DNA of 41,752 bases from Candidatus Merdivicinus intestinigallinarum (GCA_018713335.1 DVOW01000060.1:1-41752), one strand, 5' to 3'. Shown: positions 22,624-31,012, counted from the first letter of the stretch. Program-made: numbers and translations. The notes: generated by a model from the sequence alone, not told the origin.

Positions 22624-23469
22624 CTACCGGATCACGCGTCCCTTATTATGGCCGCCCTTGCCGGTATTCTGGGCAACCGGAACTTCCTGGGTGCCGATGT
22701 CCGTAAAGATCACGTCGTCTTCCTCGTCCCCGTCATCTTCCTCATCATCGTCCAGCTCGCCCCGTTCTTCCCGGAGCTTTTGTTCCTGGGGCTCGATGAT
22801 GTATTTCACCAAGTAAGGGTACGAGTTAAACACCGTAATGAACCCAATGGTAGAAAACGCCAGGAGCAGCAGGATCGGGATGGACAAGGGGAAAAACAGC
22901 GCGCACGGGATGGCGATCAGCAGGACAAAAAACGCGGTGATGATATTGGTCTTGAGCCCCAAAAAGGCGAAGATCAAGCAGTTTTTCAAAATATACCGCA
23001 GTTTCAATTCCACTGTAATGGCCATCAGATAAGCGTAGAACTGCACAAAGAGGAAGATCAGGCAGAACAGGATGCACAGGCCGTAGGGGATGAGCATCGC
23101 CCAGGAGGTGCTGGAATTGACAAAATACCAGAAAAACGAAACCCCTGCAACCACAGAGATCACGCCGAACAAAACGCTCAGCGCGAACCCCTGCTTCCAG
23201 TTGCTCTTGAAGGCGTCCCAGAAATCGGACACCAGGAAGGTGGGTTTTTCCGTCGCGTAATTCCGGAGCACATAGGTCATGCCGCAAATGGCCGGGCCGA
23301 TGGTTACAATGGGGATACAGCAGACCAAAAACAAAAGGTTCAGTTCAATGAGTTTCCAGAATTTCCGGAAATACAGCTCAAAAAACAGGAAAAACCTCTT
23401 TTTCTTGGGCGCGTTCTTATCTATGCCTGGGCCGGGCTTGTTGTAATTGAACAATCCAAATAATGCCAT
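22624..23469 (-). CDS. YesL-like (DUF624) membrane protein
   Basis: A 281-residue protein with five or six membrane segments. The N-terminal signature NLLFLVCCIPIVTIGPA followed by MTYVLRNYATEKP and FWDAFKSNWKQGF matches DUF624/YesL proteins, which often accompany carbohydrate-uptake loci in Firmicutes; their molecular role is unknown. The C-terminal 55 residues are cytoplasmic and very acidic (ELDDDEEDDGDEEDD), then basic at the end. No sugar transporter lies nearby. It has a strong promoter of its own at 23575-23603. A consensus-like AGG site is weak (GAAACGGAGATAGG before ATG). Confidence 0.75.
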   Translation of the reverse strand: MALFGLFNYNKPGPGIDKNAPKKKRFFLFFELYFRKFWKLIELNLLFLVCCIPIVTIGPAICGMTYVLRNYATEKPTFLVSDFWDAFKSNWKQGFALSVLFGVISVVAGVSFFWYFVNSSTSWAMLIPYGLCILFCLIFLFVQFYAYLMAITVELKLRYILKNCLIFAFLGLKTNIITAFFVLLIAIPCALFFPLSIPILLLLAFSTIGFITVFNSYPYLVKYIIEPQEQKLREERGELDDDEEDDGDEEDDVIFTDIGTQEVPVAQNTGKGGHNKGRVIR

Positions 23470-23574
23470 GTTTCCTATCTCCGTTTCTTTTCCACGAGAT
23501 TCTGCCCACAGGGCGCATGCAACAATATCTCTATGATTTCGTTTTTTCGCCTATATTTTTTGGGCATATATACT

Positions 23575-23603
23575 ATTATGCACGAAACTGCGAATTTTGT
23601 CAA
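23575..23603 (-). promoter_or_regulatory. Promoter of the YesL-like gene
   Basis: A perfect TTGACA (23603-23598), a 17-base spacer and CATAAT (23580-23575). The leader to the start codon is about 100 bases long. Confidence 0.7.
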
Positions 23604-23649
23604 GCATATGTCATGAGGATTCTTTAAACGATTCATGAACAAGGGATGT

Positions 23650-24396
23650 TTAAAGCAAAAGTTCACACAATTCCGCGCAGCCGGCGTCCAAAAGGGAGGC
23701 CGCGGCCAGCATCAGCAGCAGGATGGCGAATTTTACGCCGTACACCTGAAAGCTCCGGGAGGAAAGGGCCTCCCCTCTGGTCATGGCCCGGAAAAACCGG
23801 TTGGAGAGCCGCACCGATTCCCGGCAGCCCAAAAGCAGCGCGTAGCCGGACAGGGCCCCCGCCGGGAGCAGCAAAAGCAGGGCCAGCAAAATCCCCTTGC
23901 CGTCAAAGGACAGATAAAAATGGGCCATGCTCATTCCCAGGCCCATTCCCCGGAACAGCAGGAAAAAAACCGAAAAGGGCTGCCCCACCGCGCTGAATCC
24001 GCAGAGGAACACACCGCCAGCCAGCATCAGGGAGGACAAAAAGGTGCGGAACGCAATGTCCCAAAAGCTGCTTTCCGCCCGTCCCGCCAGGTACCCCCGG
24101 GTAATTTGCTCCAAGGCCCCCGCCGTATCCGCGTCCATGCTCCCCGCCAGCACCGCCCCATAGCCGATTGCCGCCAGAAACAGGACGCCCAGCACCGTGG
24201 TCATGGTCCCGGCCGGACGCTTCTGGGGCCGGGCAGCAGGCGCGGCGGTATAGACCGGCGGCCCCTTTGGAGGCAGCTCCTCCCTGCCGGGCGGCTCCGG
24301 TGATTTTTCCGCCGGCTTTTCCGATCGAACCGGCTCTGTTTTCCTGCGGTCCTGCGCCGCAAAAACAGCGCGGTTTTCTGTCCAATTCCCTTCCAT
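23650..24396 (-). CDS. SpoIIM-like (stage II sporulation protein M family) membrane protein
   Basis: A 248-residue protein with a Pro/Glu-rich cytoplasmic N-terminus of about 65 residues and then about five membrane helices. The segment FLCGFSAVGQPFSVFFLLFRG followed by GLGMSMAHFY, and the later GALSGYALLLGCRESVRLS, match the SpoIIM/DUF95 pattern. SpoIIM works with SpoIID and SpoIIP in septal peptidoglycan removal during engulfment. The long Pro-rich N-terminus is unusual, and the gene is not beside spoIID/P here, so it may be a paralogue. Start ATG 24396 follows GGAAGGAAGG. It lies 84 bases downstream of proC. Confidence 0.65.
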   Translation of the reverse strand: MEGNWTENRAVFAAQDRRKTEPVRSEKPAEKSPEPPGREELPPKGPPVYTAAPAARPQKRPAGTMTTVLGVLFLAAIGYGAVLAGSMDADTAGALEQITRGYLAGRAESSFWDIAFRTFLSSLMLAGGVFLCGFSAVGQPFSVFFLLFRGMGLGMSMAHFYLSFDGKGILLALLLLLPAGALSGYALLLGCRESVRLSNRFFRAMTRGEALSSRSFQVYGVKFAILLLMLAAASLLDAGCAELCELLL

Positions 24397-24480
24397 TTTT
24401 CCGCCTTCCTTCCGCTGGGGCGCTTTGCCCCGGATGGTACATCCTATGCGGAAGGAACCTCAGTTATGCGGACAAACCGG

Positions 24481-25287
24481 TTATTTGCCTTGGGCCAGCT
24501 CGTAGGCCCGTTTGACGCAGTCCTTGCAGGATTCCGCCACCGCCTTTTGCAGGCCGTTTTCCCGCAGGGCCGCAAGCCCCGCGATGGTCGTGCCCCCCTT
24601 GGAGGACACCATTTGGATGAGGGATTCGATGTCCTGCCCGGAATGCTCCATCATTTCCGCCGCGCCCCGCATGGTCTGGCAGAACAGGGCCAGGCAGGTT
24701 TCGTACGGGATGCCCTGTTCGGCGCCGTACTGGATGTACCCTTTGGCGAACTCGTAGAGGAAGGCCGGGGTGCTGCCGTTGATGGCAATGATTTCGTTCA
24801 TCTTGTCTGCGGGGATCTCCCGCACTACCCCGGCGCACTGGAAGATCTGCCGGGCGGTGTCGAATTCCTCCTGGGAAACCGGGCTCACTTTGGCCATGGC
24901 CACAGCGCCAACCCCCAAAAGCAAGGGGGTGTTGGGCATGATGGGCACAACCTTCGCGTCGAAGCCTAGGGCGTTTTTGACGCGCTTTGCCGTCACACCG
25001 GCGGCGATGGACAGGTAGACCCGGTCCTTGTTCCCGCTGGCGGCCAGCTCCGAGAGGAGTTCGTCCATATTCTGGGGCTTCACCGACAAGAGGACGAATT
25101 CCGCCTCGTTCAGGACCTCCCCGGCGGAGGAAAGGGGCTCCATACCGATGGAGCCTTCCAGCGCCTTCATTTTTTCTTCCTGAACGTCAAAGCCAAAGAG
25201 GCGGCAGTCCTCCCCCATCCCGGCTTTGACGCCCTTCAAGATCGCCGTGGCCATATTGCCGCAGCCGATCGCACCCAGCTTGAGCAT
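24481..25287 (-). CDS. proC: Pyrroline-5-carboxylate reductase (EC 1.5.1.2)
   Basis: NAD(P)H-dependent last step of proline synthesis. The 268-residue protein starts with the Rossmann motif LGAIGCGNMATAIL, has VLLSVKPQ and MPNTP in the middle, and the C-terminal P5C-binding part with NGSTPAFLYEF and SKGGTTIAGL. All are intact and the length is typical. ATG 25287 is chosen because AAAGGA lies eight bases upstream and the protein then starts MLKLG, as in homologues; an ATG three codons earlier touches that site. It lies 18 bases after scfB, so is probably co-transcribed, though its function is unrelated to SCIFF maturation. Confidence 0.93.
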   Translation of the reverse strand: MLKLGAIGCGNMATAILKGVKAGMGEDCRLFGFDVQEEKMKALEGSIGMEPLSSAGEVLNEAEFVLLSVKPQNMDELLSELAASGNKDRVYLSIAAGVTAKRVKNALGFDAKVVPIMPNTPLLLGVGAVAMAKVSPVSQEEFDTARQIFQCAGVVREIPADKMNEIIAINGSTPAFLYEFAKGYIQYGAEQGIPYETCLALFCQTMRGAAEMMEHSGQDIESLIQMVSSKGGTTIAGLAALRENGLQKAVAESCKDCVKRAYELAQGK

Positions 25288-25305
25288 TTCCCTCATCCTT
25301 TCCGG

Positions 25306-26679
25306 TTATTCCTGGTCGGCCATAGCGGCCTTGATCATGATGGCGCACTCCAGACGTTTTTTCTCCAGTTCGCAGGAGAATTTGAAGGGTTTCAGCACAT
25401 CCCCGGCGTACTGGAGGTTGTTGGCGTTGCAGCCGCCGGAGCAGTAGAACTTGGCCCAGCAGTTGGCGCAGTCCTCTTTGCCGTAGATATTGGCCCGGGC
25501 AAAGTAATCCTTCATTTCCGTGTTGAAGCTGCCATCATAAAGGCTGCCCATTTTCCACTCCTCCATGCCCACGAACTGGTGGCAGGGATAGATGTCCCCG
25601 TCGGGAGTGATGGCCACATACTCGTTGCCGCAGCCGCAGCCCCGGAGCCGCTTGATGGCGCAGGGACCCTGGTCCAGGTCGATCATGAAGTGGAAGAAAT
25701 TGAAGCCTTTCCCGGCTTTTTTCCGGGCGATCAGCTCCTTGGCCACACGCTCGTATTCTTCAAAAATGGCGGGCATATCCGCCTCGGTGAGAGCGTAGTC
25801 GTGTTTGGGGTCGGTGACAACAGGCTCCACGGAAATCTGGTCAAAGCCCATGTCGTTGAAATGGAACACGTCCCTGCCGAAATCCAGGTTGTATTTGGTG
25901 AAGGTGCCCCGGACGTAATACTGGTCGTTGCCGGAGGCCTTCCGGGCTTCCACGAACTTCTGGTATTTGGGCATAATGGTGTCGTAGGTGCCGAAATTGC
26001 CGGCGTTGGGGCGCATCCGGTCGTTGACTTCCTTCCGGCCGTCAATGGACAGCACCACGTTGGACATTTCCTTGTTGAGGAACTCATATTTGTCCTCGGT
26101 CAGCAGGATGCCGTTGGTGGTGATGGTGAAGCGGAAGTTCTTATTGTGCTCTTTTTCCTGGCTCCGGGCATAGGCCACCACCTGTTTCACCACGTCCCAG
26201 TTCATGAGGGGTTCGCCGCCGAAGAAGTCCAGCTCCAGGTTGCGGCGGCTGCCGGAATGCTCGATGAGGAAATCGATGGCCCGTTTGCCGGTTTCAAAGT
26301 CCATGAGCTTGCGGCCCTCGCCGAAGTCGCCGGTGGAGGCGAAGCAGTATTTGCACCGCAGCTGGCAGTCGTGGGAAATGTGGAGGCACATGGCCTTGAT
26401 GGGGGAAGAAACCATCCGGTCGGCGAACTGGGCGTAATCGTCCTCAGAAAACAGGTAGCCGCCCTTGTACATTTCATAAAGCTCGCTATAGGCGTCTTTG
26501 AGTTCTTCCGCGGAAAACTCGCCGGAGAGCTTGTCCAGAAGCTCCTGGGGGCAATCCTCCGCCATGGGCGCGTCCAGGAAATCCAGCAGGCGGTAGGCCG
26601 CGTCGTCCACCACCGAAACGCCGCCGCTGTGGACATCCAGCACAATATTATAGCCGTTCAGTTGATATTTATGGATCAT
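25306..26679 (-). CDS. scfB: SCIFF radical SAM peptide maturase (thioether-forming)
   Basis: A 457-residue radical SAM/SPASM enzyme that installs a Cys-Thr thioether in the SCIFF peptide. The N-terminal 80 residues form a PqqD-like RiPP recognition element (YQLNGYNIVLDVHSGGVSVVD). The [4Fe-4S]-SAM site is Cys105, Cys109 and Cys112 in DCQLRCKYC. Other motifs are FFGGEPLMNW and TNGILL. The SPASM part holds two further Cys groups, CGCGNEYVAITPDGDIYPC and DCANCWAKFYCSGGCNANN (each a known auxiliary-cluster pattern). The precursor gene scfA is 104 bases upstream with a terminator-like hairpin between. Homologues include CteB. Gene symbols scfA/scfB follow usage for this system. Confidence 0.95.
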   Translation of the reverse strand: MIHKYQLNGYNIVLDVHSGGVSVVDDAAYRLLDFLDAPMAEDCPQELLDKLSGEFSAEELKDAYSELYEMYKGGYLFSEDDYAQFADRMVSSPIKAMCLHISHDCQLRCKYCFASTGDFGEGRKLMDFETGKRAIDFLIEHSGSRRNLELDFFGGEPLMNWDVVKQVVAYARSQEKEHNKNFRFTITTNGILLTEDKYEFLNKEMSNVVLSIDGRKEVNDRMRPNAGNFGTYDTIMPKYQKFVEARKASGNDQYYVRGTFTKYNLDFGRDVFHFNDMGFDQISVEPVVTDPKHDYALTEADMPAIFEEYERVAKELIARKKAGKGFNFFHFMIDLDQGPCAIKRLRGCGCGNEYVAITPDGDIYPCHQFVGMEEWKMGSLYDGSFNTEMKDYFARANIYGKEDCANCWAKFYCSGGCNANNLQYAGDVLKPFKFSCELEKKRLECAIMIKAAMADQE

Positions 26680-26707
26680 GTTATCCTTTTCACCTTTCTT
26701 TTTTTAC

Positions 26708-26761
26708 ACAAAAGGAACGGGCGCACAGCGGCCCTCCGGAAAAGAAGGTACTGTTCGCCCG
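26708..26761 (-). terminator. Attenuator-like hairpin between scfA and scfB
   Basis: On the minus strand CGGGCGAACAG pairs with CTGTGCGCCCG (11 positions, one mismatch; 26718-26728 with 26751-26761), followed by TTCCTTTTGTG. Partial termination here would give more precursor than maturase transcript. This is an inference from structure. Confidence 0.5.
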
Positions 26762-26783
26762 GTATGTCCCCTGAAAATCAGAA

Positions 26784-26930
26784 TTACTTATCTGCTTTCT
26801 CGCATTTCTGATTGCCAACGGTGCAGGAAGTCTTGCAGGCAGACTGGCAGGAAGCCTGGCACTCGCCGCAGCCGCCTTTGGCAGCAGTTTCTTTCAGGTT
26901 GCATTTGTTCAGAGTTTTCACGTGTTTCAT
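26784..26930 (-). CDS. scfA: SCIFF ribosomal peptide precursor (six cysteines in forty-five residues)
   Basis: A 48-residue precursor beginning MKHVKTLNKCNLKETAAKGG, with the core GGCGECQASCQSACKTSC and ending QKCEKADK. The leader KTLN-NL-TAAKGG and the cysteine spacing match the SCIFF family (TIGR03973). The six family cysteines are at 21, 24, 28, 32, 36 and 43. A seventh, Cys10, lies in the leader and is not part of the named set. In the Clostridium thermocellum homologue CteA the maturase joins Cys32 to Thr37; both residues exist here at the same numbers. The natural function of the mature peptide is unknown. Start ATG 26930 follows CGGAGAG. It sits 27 bases after the TIGR04086-like gene. 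Confidence 0.95.
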   Translation of the reverse strand: MKHVKTLNKCNLKETAAKGGCGECQASCQSACKTSCTVGNQKCEKADK

Positions 26931-26957
26931 ATTGATCTCTCCGTTTCTTTAAATATC

Positions 26958-27374
26958 TCAGTATGGCTGCCCTTTTTTGCCCACACCCAGGACGCCTCCG
27001 ATCATTCCGGCCACGATCACGACCAGCGCACGGGACCAGACGGAAGCCTCCGGCATACCGGACAAAATCCAGCTAACCGCCAAAATAACCGCGGCCAACA
27101 GCAGCGCGCTGAAGCCGCCAACCAAAAGGCCCCGCTTCTTCCGGGCCTTTGCCGCCGTAAAACCGGCGAAAAATCCGCCTGCCGCCGCCACCGCCATCGC
27201 AGCGGCAGGAATCATGGCTCCTGTCGCGTGGGCCATGCCCAGGACGGCCGCCAGCAGGCAGAGCATCCCTCCCCCGGCTAAAACGCCTGCCAAAACGCCC
27301 AGCAGGACCGGGCGCACATAGGCTTTCCCCCGGGTGAGAAACGCCGCATTCCCCTGTTTTTCCGCTTTTTCCAT
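26958..27374 (-). CDS. TIGR04086-like four-helix membrane protein
   Basis: A 138-residue protein with four predicted membrane helices (about 22-45, 50-72, 83-105 and 115-132), small-residue rich, with short charged ends and the loop KARKKRG between helices two and three. Size, topology and its place between yajC and the SCIFF gene match the uncharacterised clostridial family TIGR04086. Function is unknown; conserved linkage suggests involvement with export or membrane handling of the SCIFF peptide, which is inference. Start ATG 27374 follows GAAAGGG. Confidence 0.75.
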   Translation of the reverse strand: MEKAEKQGNAAFLTRGKAYVRPVLLGVLAGVLAGGGMLCLLAAVLGMAHATGAMIPAAAMAVAAAGGFFAGFTAAKARKKRGLLVGGFSALLLAAVILAVSWILSGMPEASVWSRALVVIVAGMIGGVLGVGKKGQPY

Positions 27375-27442
27375 GGAACCACACCCTTTCCCGGCAGATC
27401 CGCCGGACTTGTTGTTCCATATCTATGCGGGAAAAGGCAGAC

Positions 27443-27775
27443 TTATGCCTCCTCGTCGTGCAGGGTCTCGTTGGACTGGATCGCCCAGCGTTTGATGCGG
27501 ATCTTGCTCCGGTCCGAACCCGTTTCGATGACCACAGTATCCTCGCGCAGGGAAACGACACGGCCGATGATGCCGCCGCTGGTGGTCACCTCATCGCCGA
27601 CCTGCAGGCTGTTGCGCATTTTCTGCATTTCCTTATCGCGTTTGCGCTGGGGCCGGATCAGGATAAAATACATCACGACCACGATCAGCACGATGGGCAG
27701 AAGCTGGACCAGCATTAAGAGCCAGCCGCCGGACTGGGTCGAGTTTGCCGTTGTTTCCAACAGAGCAGTGAACAT
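27443..27775 (-). CDS. yajC: Preprotein translocase subunit YajC
   Basis: A 110-residue single-pass membrane protein associated with SecDF in protein export. One helix spans about residues 20-43 (LLMLVQLLPIVLIVVVMYFIL), followed directly by the diagnostic IRPQRKRDKEMQKM, then LQVGDEVTTSGGIIGRVV, and DTVVIET near the end. ATG 27775 is preferred because GGAGGG lies six bases upstream, while the longer frame would add 14 residues with no ribosome site. It is the first gene after the promoter at 27835-27863. secD/secF and tgt, which often adjoin yajC in clostridia, are not in this window. Confidence 0.93.
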   Translation of the reverse strand: MFTALLETTANSTQSGGWLLMLVQLLPIVLIVVVMYFILIRPQRKRDKEMQKMRNSLQVGDEVTTSGGIIGRVVSLREDTVVIETGSDRSKIRIKRWAIQSNETLHDEEA

Positions 27776-27834
27776 GAACTTCCCTCCAAAATGGTATTCA
27801 CGCACCCCGGGTCGCACCGGGACGTAACAATTAT

Positions 27835-27863
27835 ATTATACTATACCCCGGCCGTTTGTGCAA
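27835..27863 (-). promoter_or_regulatory. Promoter of the yajC-scfA-scfB unit
   Basis: TTGCAC (27863-27858), 17-base spacer, perfect TATAAT (27840-27835), about 60 bases before yajC. Confidence 0.75.
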
Positions 27864-27903
27864 GAGGAAAGTTGCGGGTTTTGTAAATTTTTCAAAATTC
27901 TTC

Positions 27904-29538
27904 CTATTTCCCGCTGAGGAACTGGTCGATTCCGTCGGCCACGGCCTCGGCAAACACGGGATAATAGCTGGAATTGGTCAGCAGGGCCTTTTCCTCGCTG
28001 TTGGTTAAGAAGCCGTATTCCACCAAAACGGAAGCGAACTGCTTGGTGCGGGTCACGGCAAATTCGCTGAACTTGTTGCCCCGGTCCTTGGCGTTACCCG
28101 CGTAAGGCAGGGTCAGGTACGCCTGGTAAAGCTCGTCGTTAATGTACTTGGCAAGCCGCTGGGACCAGGGGGTGTTGTAATAGGTTTCCACGCCCCGGGC
28201 GGAATTGTTGCCGCTGACCGAGTTCTGGTGGACGGCGATGTACACATGGGGCATCCATTTGGTGGCCATCTGGGCACGCTGGGTCACGCTAACATAAGAG
28301 CCTGCTCGGGTCTCCAGCAGGTAGACCGTGGCTCCTCTGGATTCCAGCTCCGTTTTCAGGGCCTGGGCGTGGGCCAGGTTCACGTCCGCTTCCTTGACGC
28401 CGCCGCCGGTGTTGCCCGCGTCGCCGCTGCCGTGGCCCGCGTCGATGACGATCCGCGCGCCCTTCAGGCTGGTGACAGGGTTTAAGAATTTGAGGGTCAG
28501 GGTGCCGTCTGTGCCGTAAGTGGCGTAAGCGCCGTAATAAGCCCCCTTCTGGGAAAGGTTCAGGGTCACCTGGACCTGGGGGATGCCGTTGTTCATGGCC
28601 ACCTTCCAGCTGGCGGAGGTAAAGGCGCTGCCGCTGGGGAAGGAAAGGCTGTCCACGGAATAGGCCGTGGTGTAGTCAAAGGTCAGGGTCACGCTGGTGG
28701 GGTTGCAGCTGGTCACCGTGTTGCTGGTGGAGCTGGCGTAAGTCAAAGGCGAGGGGGTCAGGTTAAAAGGGACGGCCCAGTCCTGCTTGAAGGTCAGGAT
28801 GGTAAAGGTGCCGTCGTTTTTCACGGTGACGCCGGAGATTTCATTGTTGCCGTTGGTGCCGTTTTTCACAACCGTAGCGTTGCTTTTGGAAACGCGGCGG
28901 CCGGACTTCAGGATATAGCTGGAGCTGGTGGTGCCGATGGCGTAATCCATGGTGTTCTGCGGCAGGTTATACCAGTAAGGGGAGGCGTATTCCTCGCCTC
29001 GGTCCACGGAACTGAAAATGTCCGCGTATTCCGCGTTGATCCGCACGATGTCGCCGGAAGCGGGGGTCACGTTGTCCAGGCTGCCGGACACGCTGCCGCT
29101 GCTTCCGCCGCCCGGATTTTCCACATCCACATATTTTTGCAGGACGACCGCAGTCACCTGGGCGCCCACCCGGGTTTCGGCGCGCCCGTCCTTGCTTGCC
29201 GTGAATTTCAGCTGTCCAAGGCTTGTATCCTTCTGCACAGTGGGGACAGTATAGCTGCCCTCATACCAAACGCCGCCGTCCTCCGTCCGGGAGGTGGCGG
29301 ACAGGGAAATAGTTTTCCCGTCCACCTGGGCGGTGACGGTAGAGCCGGAAGCGGCTAAGGCCTCCAGCGTCAAGGTCTCTCCGCCCATCAGGCTCACAGA
29401 CCCTTTGGGAGAAACATCCAAAAGCAGCGAATCCATGACAGGGTCCGCCGCAAATACATCCGCCCAGCCAAAACAGGCCATCAGTACGGCCATTACGGCC
29501 GCCAATGCAATTGCTTTCAAGGTTATTTTTTTGCTCAT
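27904..29538 (-). CDS. N-acetylmuramoyl-L-alanine amidase (Amidase_3), secreted
   Basis: A 544-residue exported peptidoglycan hydrolase that cuts the bond between muramic acid and the stem peptide. It has a signal peptide (MSKKITLKAIALAAVMAVL, cleavage probably after VFA), a long Ser/Thr-rich beta domain region (about 40-360) with no family I recognise, and a C-terminal Amidase_3 domain. The zinc and catalytic motifs are intact: VIDAGHGSGDAG, KEADVNL (Glu ligand), YIAVHQNS, and VEYGFLTNSEE with the catalytic Glu. ATG 29538 is chosen because AAAAGGA lies six bases upstream. The GHL10-like lipoprotein gene lies 33 bases upstream on the same strand, suggesting a cell-wall operon. Confidence 0.9.
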   Translation of the reverse strand: MSKKITLKAIALAAVMAVLMACFGWADVFAADPVMDSLLLDVSPKGSVSLMGGETLTLEALAASGSTVTAQVDGKTISLSATSRTEDGGVWYEGSYTVPTVQKDTSLGQLKFTASKDGRAETRVGAQVTAVVLQKYVDVENPGGGSSGSVSGSLDNVTPASGDIVRINAEYADIFSSVDRGEEYASPYWYNLPQNTMDYAIGTTSSSYILKSGRRVSKSNATVVKNGTNGNNEISGVTVKNDGTFTILTFKQDWAVPFNLTPSPLTYASSTSNTVTSCNPTSVTLTFDYTTAYSVDSLSFPSGSAFTSASWKVAMNNGIPQVQVTLNLSQKGAYYGAYATYGTDGTLTLKFLNPVTSLKGARIVIDAGHGSGDAGNTGGGVKEADVNLAHAQALKTELESRGATVYLLETRAGSYVSVTQRAQMATKWMPHVYIAVHQNSVSGNNSARGVETYYNTPWSQRLAKYINDELYQAYLTLPYAGNAKDRGNKFSEFAVTRTKQFASVLVEYGFLTNSEEKALLTNSSYYPVFAEAVADGIDQFLSGK

Positions 29539-29571
29539 TTTCATTCCTTTTCTTTCTGAATCCAAAGGGTA

Positions 29572-30909
29572 TTACGGCTGCGTTGATTCCAGAAGCAGCG
29601 GCTGCCAGTACGCCCTGGCCTGGGCGGCGGCCTCCGCGGCTTCCTCCGTAGGGTTTGCAATATTGTCGTAGCGGAAAAGCATGATCCCGCCGTAGGAGGG
29701 AAGCTCCCGGGAAAACTCGATCTGCCGGGCCAGAAGGTCCGGAGAGTCCATCCATTCAGAGGCCCCAGCCCCGGCGTATTGGTCCGGCTTCCCCACCTTA
29801 TAGGCGGCCAGGCCCACGATCATGGGAACGCCGGCATCCTCCGCCAGGGAATCCCACTGGCGGGCGGTTTCCGCAAAGGGGAGCGCCTCATTTTCAAAGC
29901 CATAGTACAGCTGCGGAGCGATGTAATCCATCAGCCCTTCCCGCATCCACTGTTCCACGTCAATATAAAGGTCACGGAAATTCTGTTCCATGCTGCCCCG
30001 GGGGCTGACGCCGAACTGGGACTCCGGGCTGACCTGATGGACTGCCTCGCTCAGCTCCCGGACCATGGCCAGGGTGTTTTCACGCCGCCACTGGGCCTGG
30101 TCCAGGGTCCCTCCCTCCGCCTGATACTGGGCGTAAGAGGGGGCGTCCACCGCAAAGTCCATGTCCGGGGGATAAAAATAATCGTCGATATGGATCCCGT
30201 CTGTCCCATAGGTTTCCTGGATCTCAGCCGCGCCGTCTGCTATAAGCTTCCGGGCTTCGGCGGAGGCAGGGTTTAAGTAAATGCTCCCATCCACAAGCAT
30301 CAGGTTTTTGGCCCGGAGGGCCGGGTCGTCGTACCATTGGCGGATCGGATATTCCGCCGGGACAAGGCCGATCTCCGCCTCGGACATCCCCCGCATGGGG
30401 TTCAGCCATCCGTGGAACTCCATCCCCTCCTCCTCTGCCAGCTCTTTCAGGATCTGAACAGGATCATAATCCAAAGGCTTCCCCAGTTCCCCGCTGGCCC
30501 ACTTGGACCAAGGAAAATACTGGGATGGATAGAAGCTGTCCCCAAAGGGGCGCACCTGGACGATCAGGGTGTTCAGGCCCAGTTCCTTGCTGCTGCGGAC
30601 GAGCTCTTCCGCCGAAGCGGCAAATTCTTCCCGGCTTTTTCCCACCAGCAGCGGAGACAGGTCCAGGTAAGAAACCCAGACGGCTTTCATTTCCTCGGCG
30701 CCGCCGGCCGGCTCCCGGTCGTTTTCCGGCAGGGCCAGCAGGCCGGACAGGATCTCCGTCAGCGTCCCGGCTGTTTCCAGCCCCTCAGACACCAGCGGCT
30801 CCTCCTGTCCCGCGGGTATCCGCCTTTCCAGCGCGCAGCCCCCCAACAAGCATGCGGCCAGCAAAAGCGCCGCGGCCTTCACCAAAGCCTTCCCGATCGT
30901 TTTTCCCAT
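29572..30909 (-). CDS. GHL10-like glycoside-hydrolase-like lipoprotein
   Basis: A 445-residue putative lipoprotein. The N-terminus is a type II signal peptide with lipobox LLGGC (Cys near residue 26). From about residue 75 it matches the GHL10/DUF187 TIM-barrel family: MKAVWVSYLDLSPL, GLNTLIVQVRPFGDSFYPS, EGMEFHGWLNPMRG, GIHIDDYFYPP and YIAPQLYYGFEN, each at the expected barrel strands. Asp-Asp in HIDDYFYP is the likely acidic centre. Such proteins are thought to act on cell-envelope glycans; substrate not known. ATG 30909 is preferred over an upstream in-frame codon because GGGGTGGG lies just before it. It is probably co-transcribed with the amidase. Confidence 0.85.
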   Translation of the reverse strand: MGKTIGKALVKAAALLLAACLLGGCALERRIPAGQEEPLVSEGLETAGTLTEILSGLLALPENDREPAGGAEEMKAVWVSYLDLSPLLVGKSREEFAASAEELVRSSKELGLNTLIVQVRPFGDSFYPSQYFPWSKWASGELGKPLDYDPVQILKELAEEEGMEFHGWLNPMRGMSEAEIGLVPAEYPIRQWYDDPALRAKNLMLVDGSIYLNPASAEARKLIADGAAEIQETYGTDGIHIDDYFYPPDMDFAVDAPSYAQYQAEGGTLDQAQWRRENTLAMVRELSEAVHQVSPESQFGVSPRGSMEQNFRDLYIDVEQWMREGLMDYIAPQLYYGFENEALPFAETARQWDSLAEDAGVPMIVGLAAYKVGKPDQYAGAGASEWMDSPDLLARQIEFSRELPSYGGIMLFRYDNIANPTEEAAEAAAQARAYWQPLLLESTQP

Positions 30910-31012
30910 AAACCCACCCCGCATTGGCGTTCTTTTGCCCCGGGGAGTGGAAAAAACGGTTCATATGTATAGTGCCGAAACAGACGGCCTATGTTGCGTG
31001 TTTTTCCCGGAA

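Noticed and set aside
22609-23463. Plus-strand open frame of 284 codons opposite the YesL-like gene
   Set aside because: The minus strand has membrane helices, a DUF624 signature, a promoter and a terminator; the opposite frame is charged low-complexity sequence.
23650-24396. Classical secretion or permease subunit
   Set aside because: The helix pattern and SpoIIM-like motifs fit DUF95 better, and there is no ATPase or partner adjacent.
25579-26811. Long plus-strand open frame (410 codons) opposite scfB
   Set aside because: It is the complement of a gene with clear radical SAM motifs, has low-complexity composition (Gly/Val/His-rich) and no ribosome site or recognisable domain.
29572-29775. 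Frameshift between the amidase and the GHL10-like gene
   Set aside because: Each gene has its own start, stop and signal peptide; the reading frames are intact.
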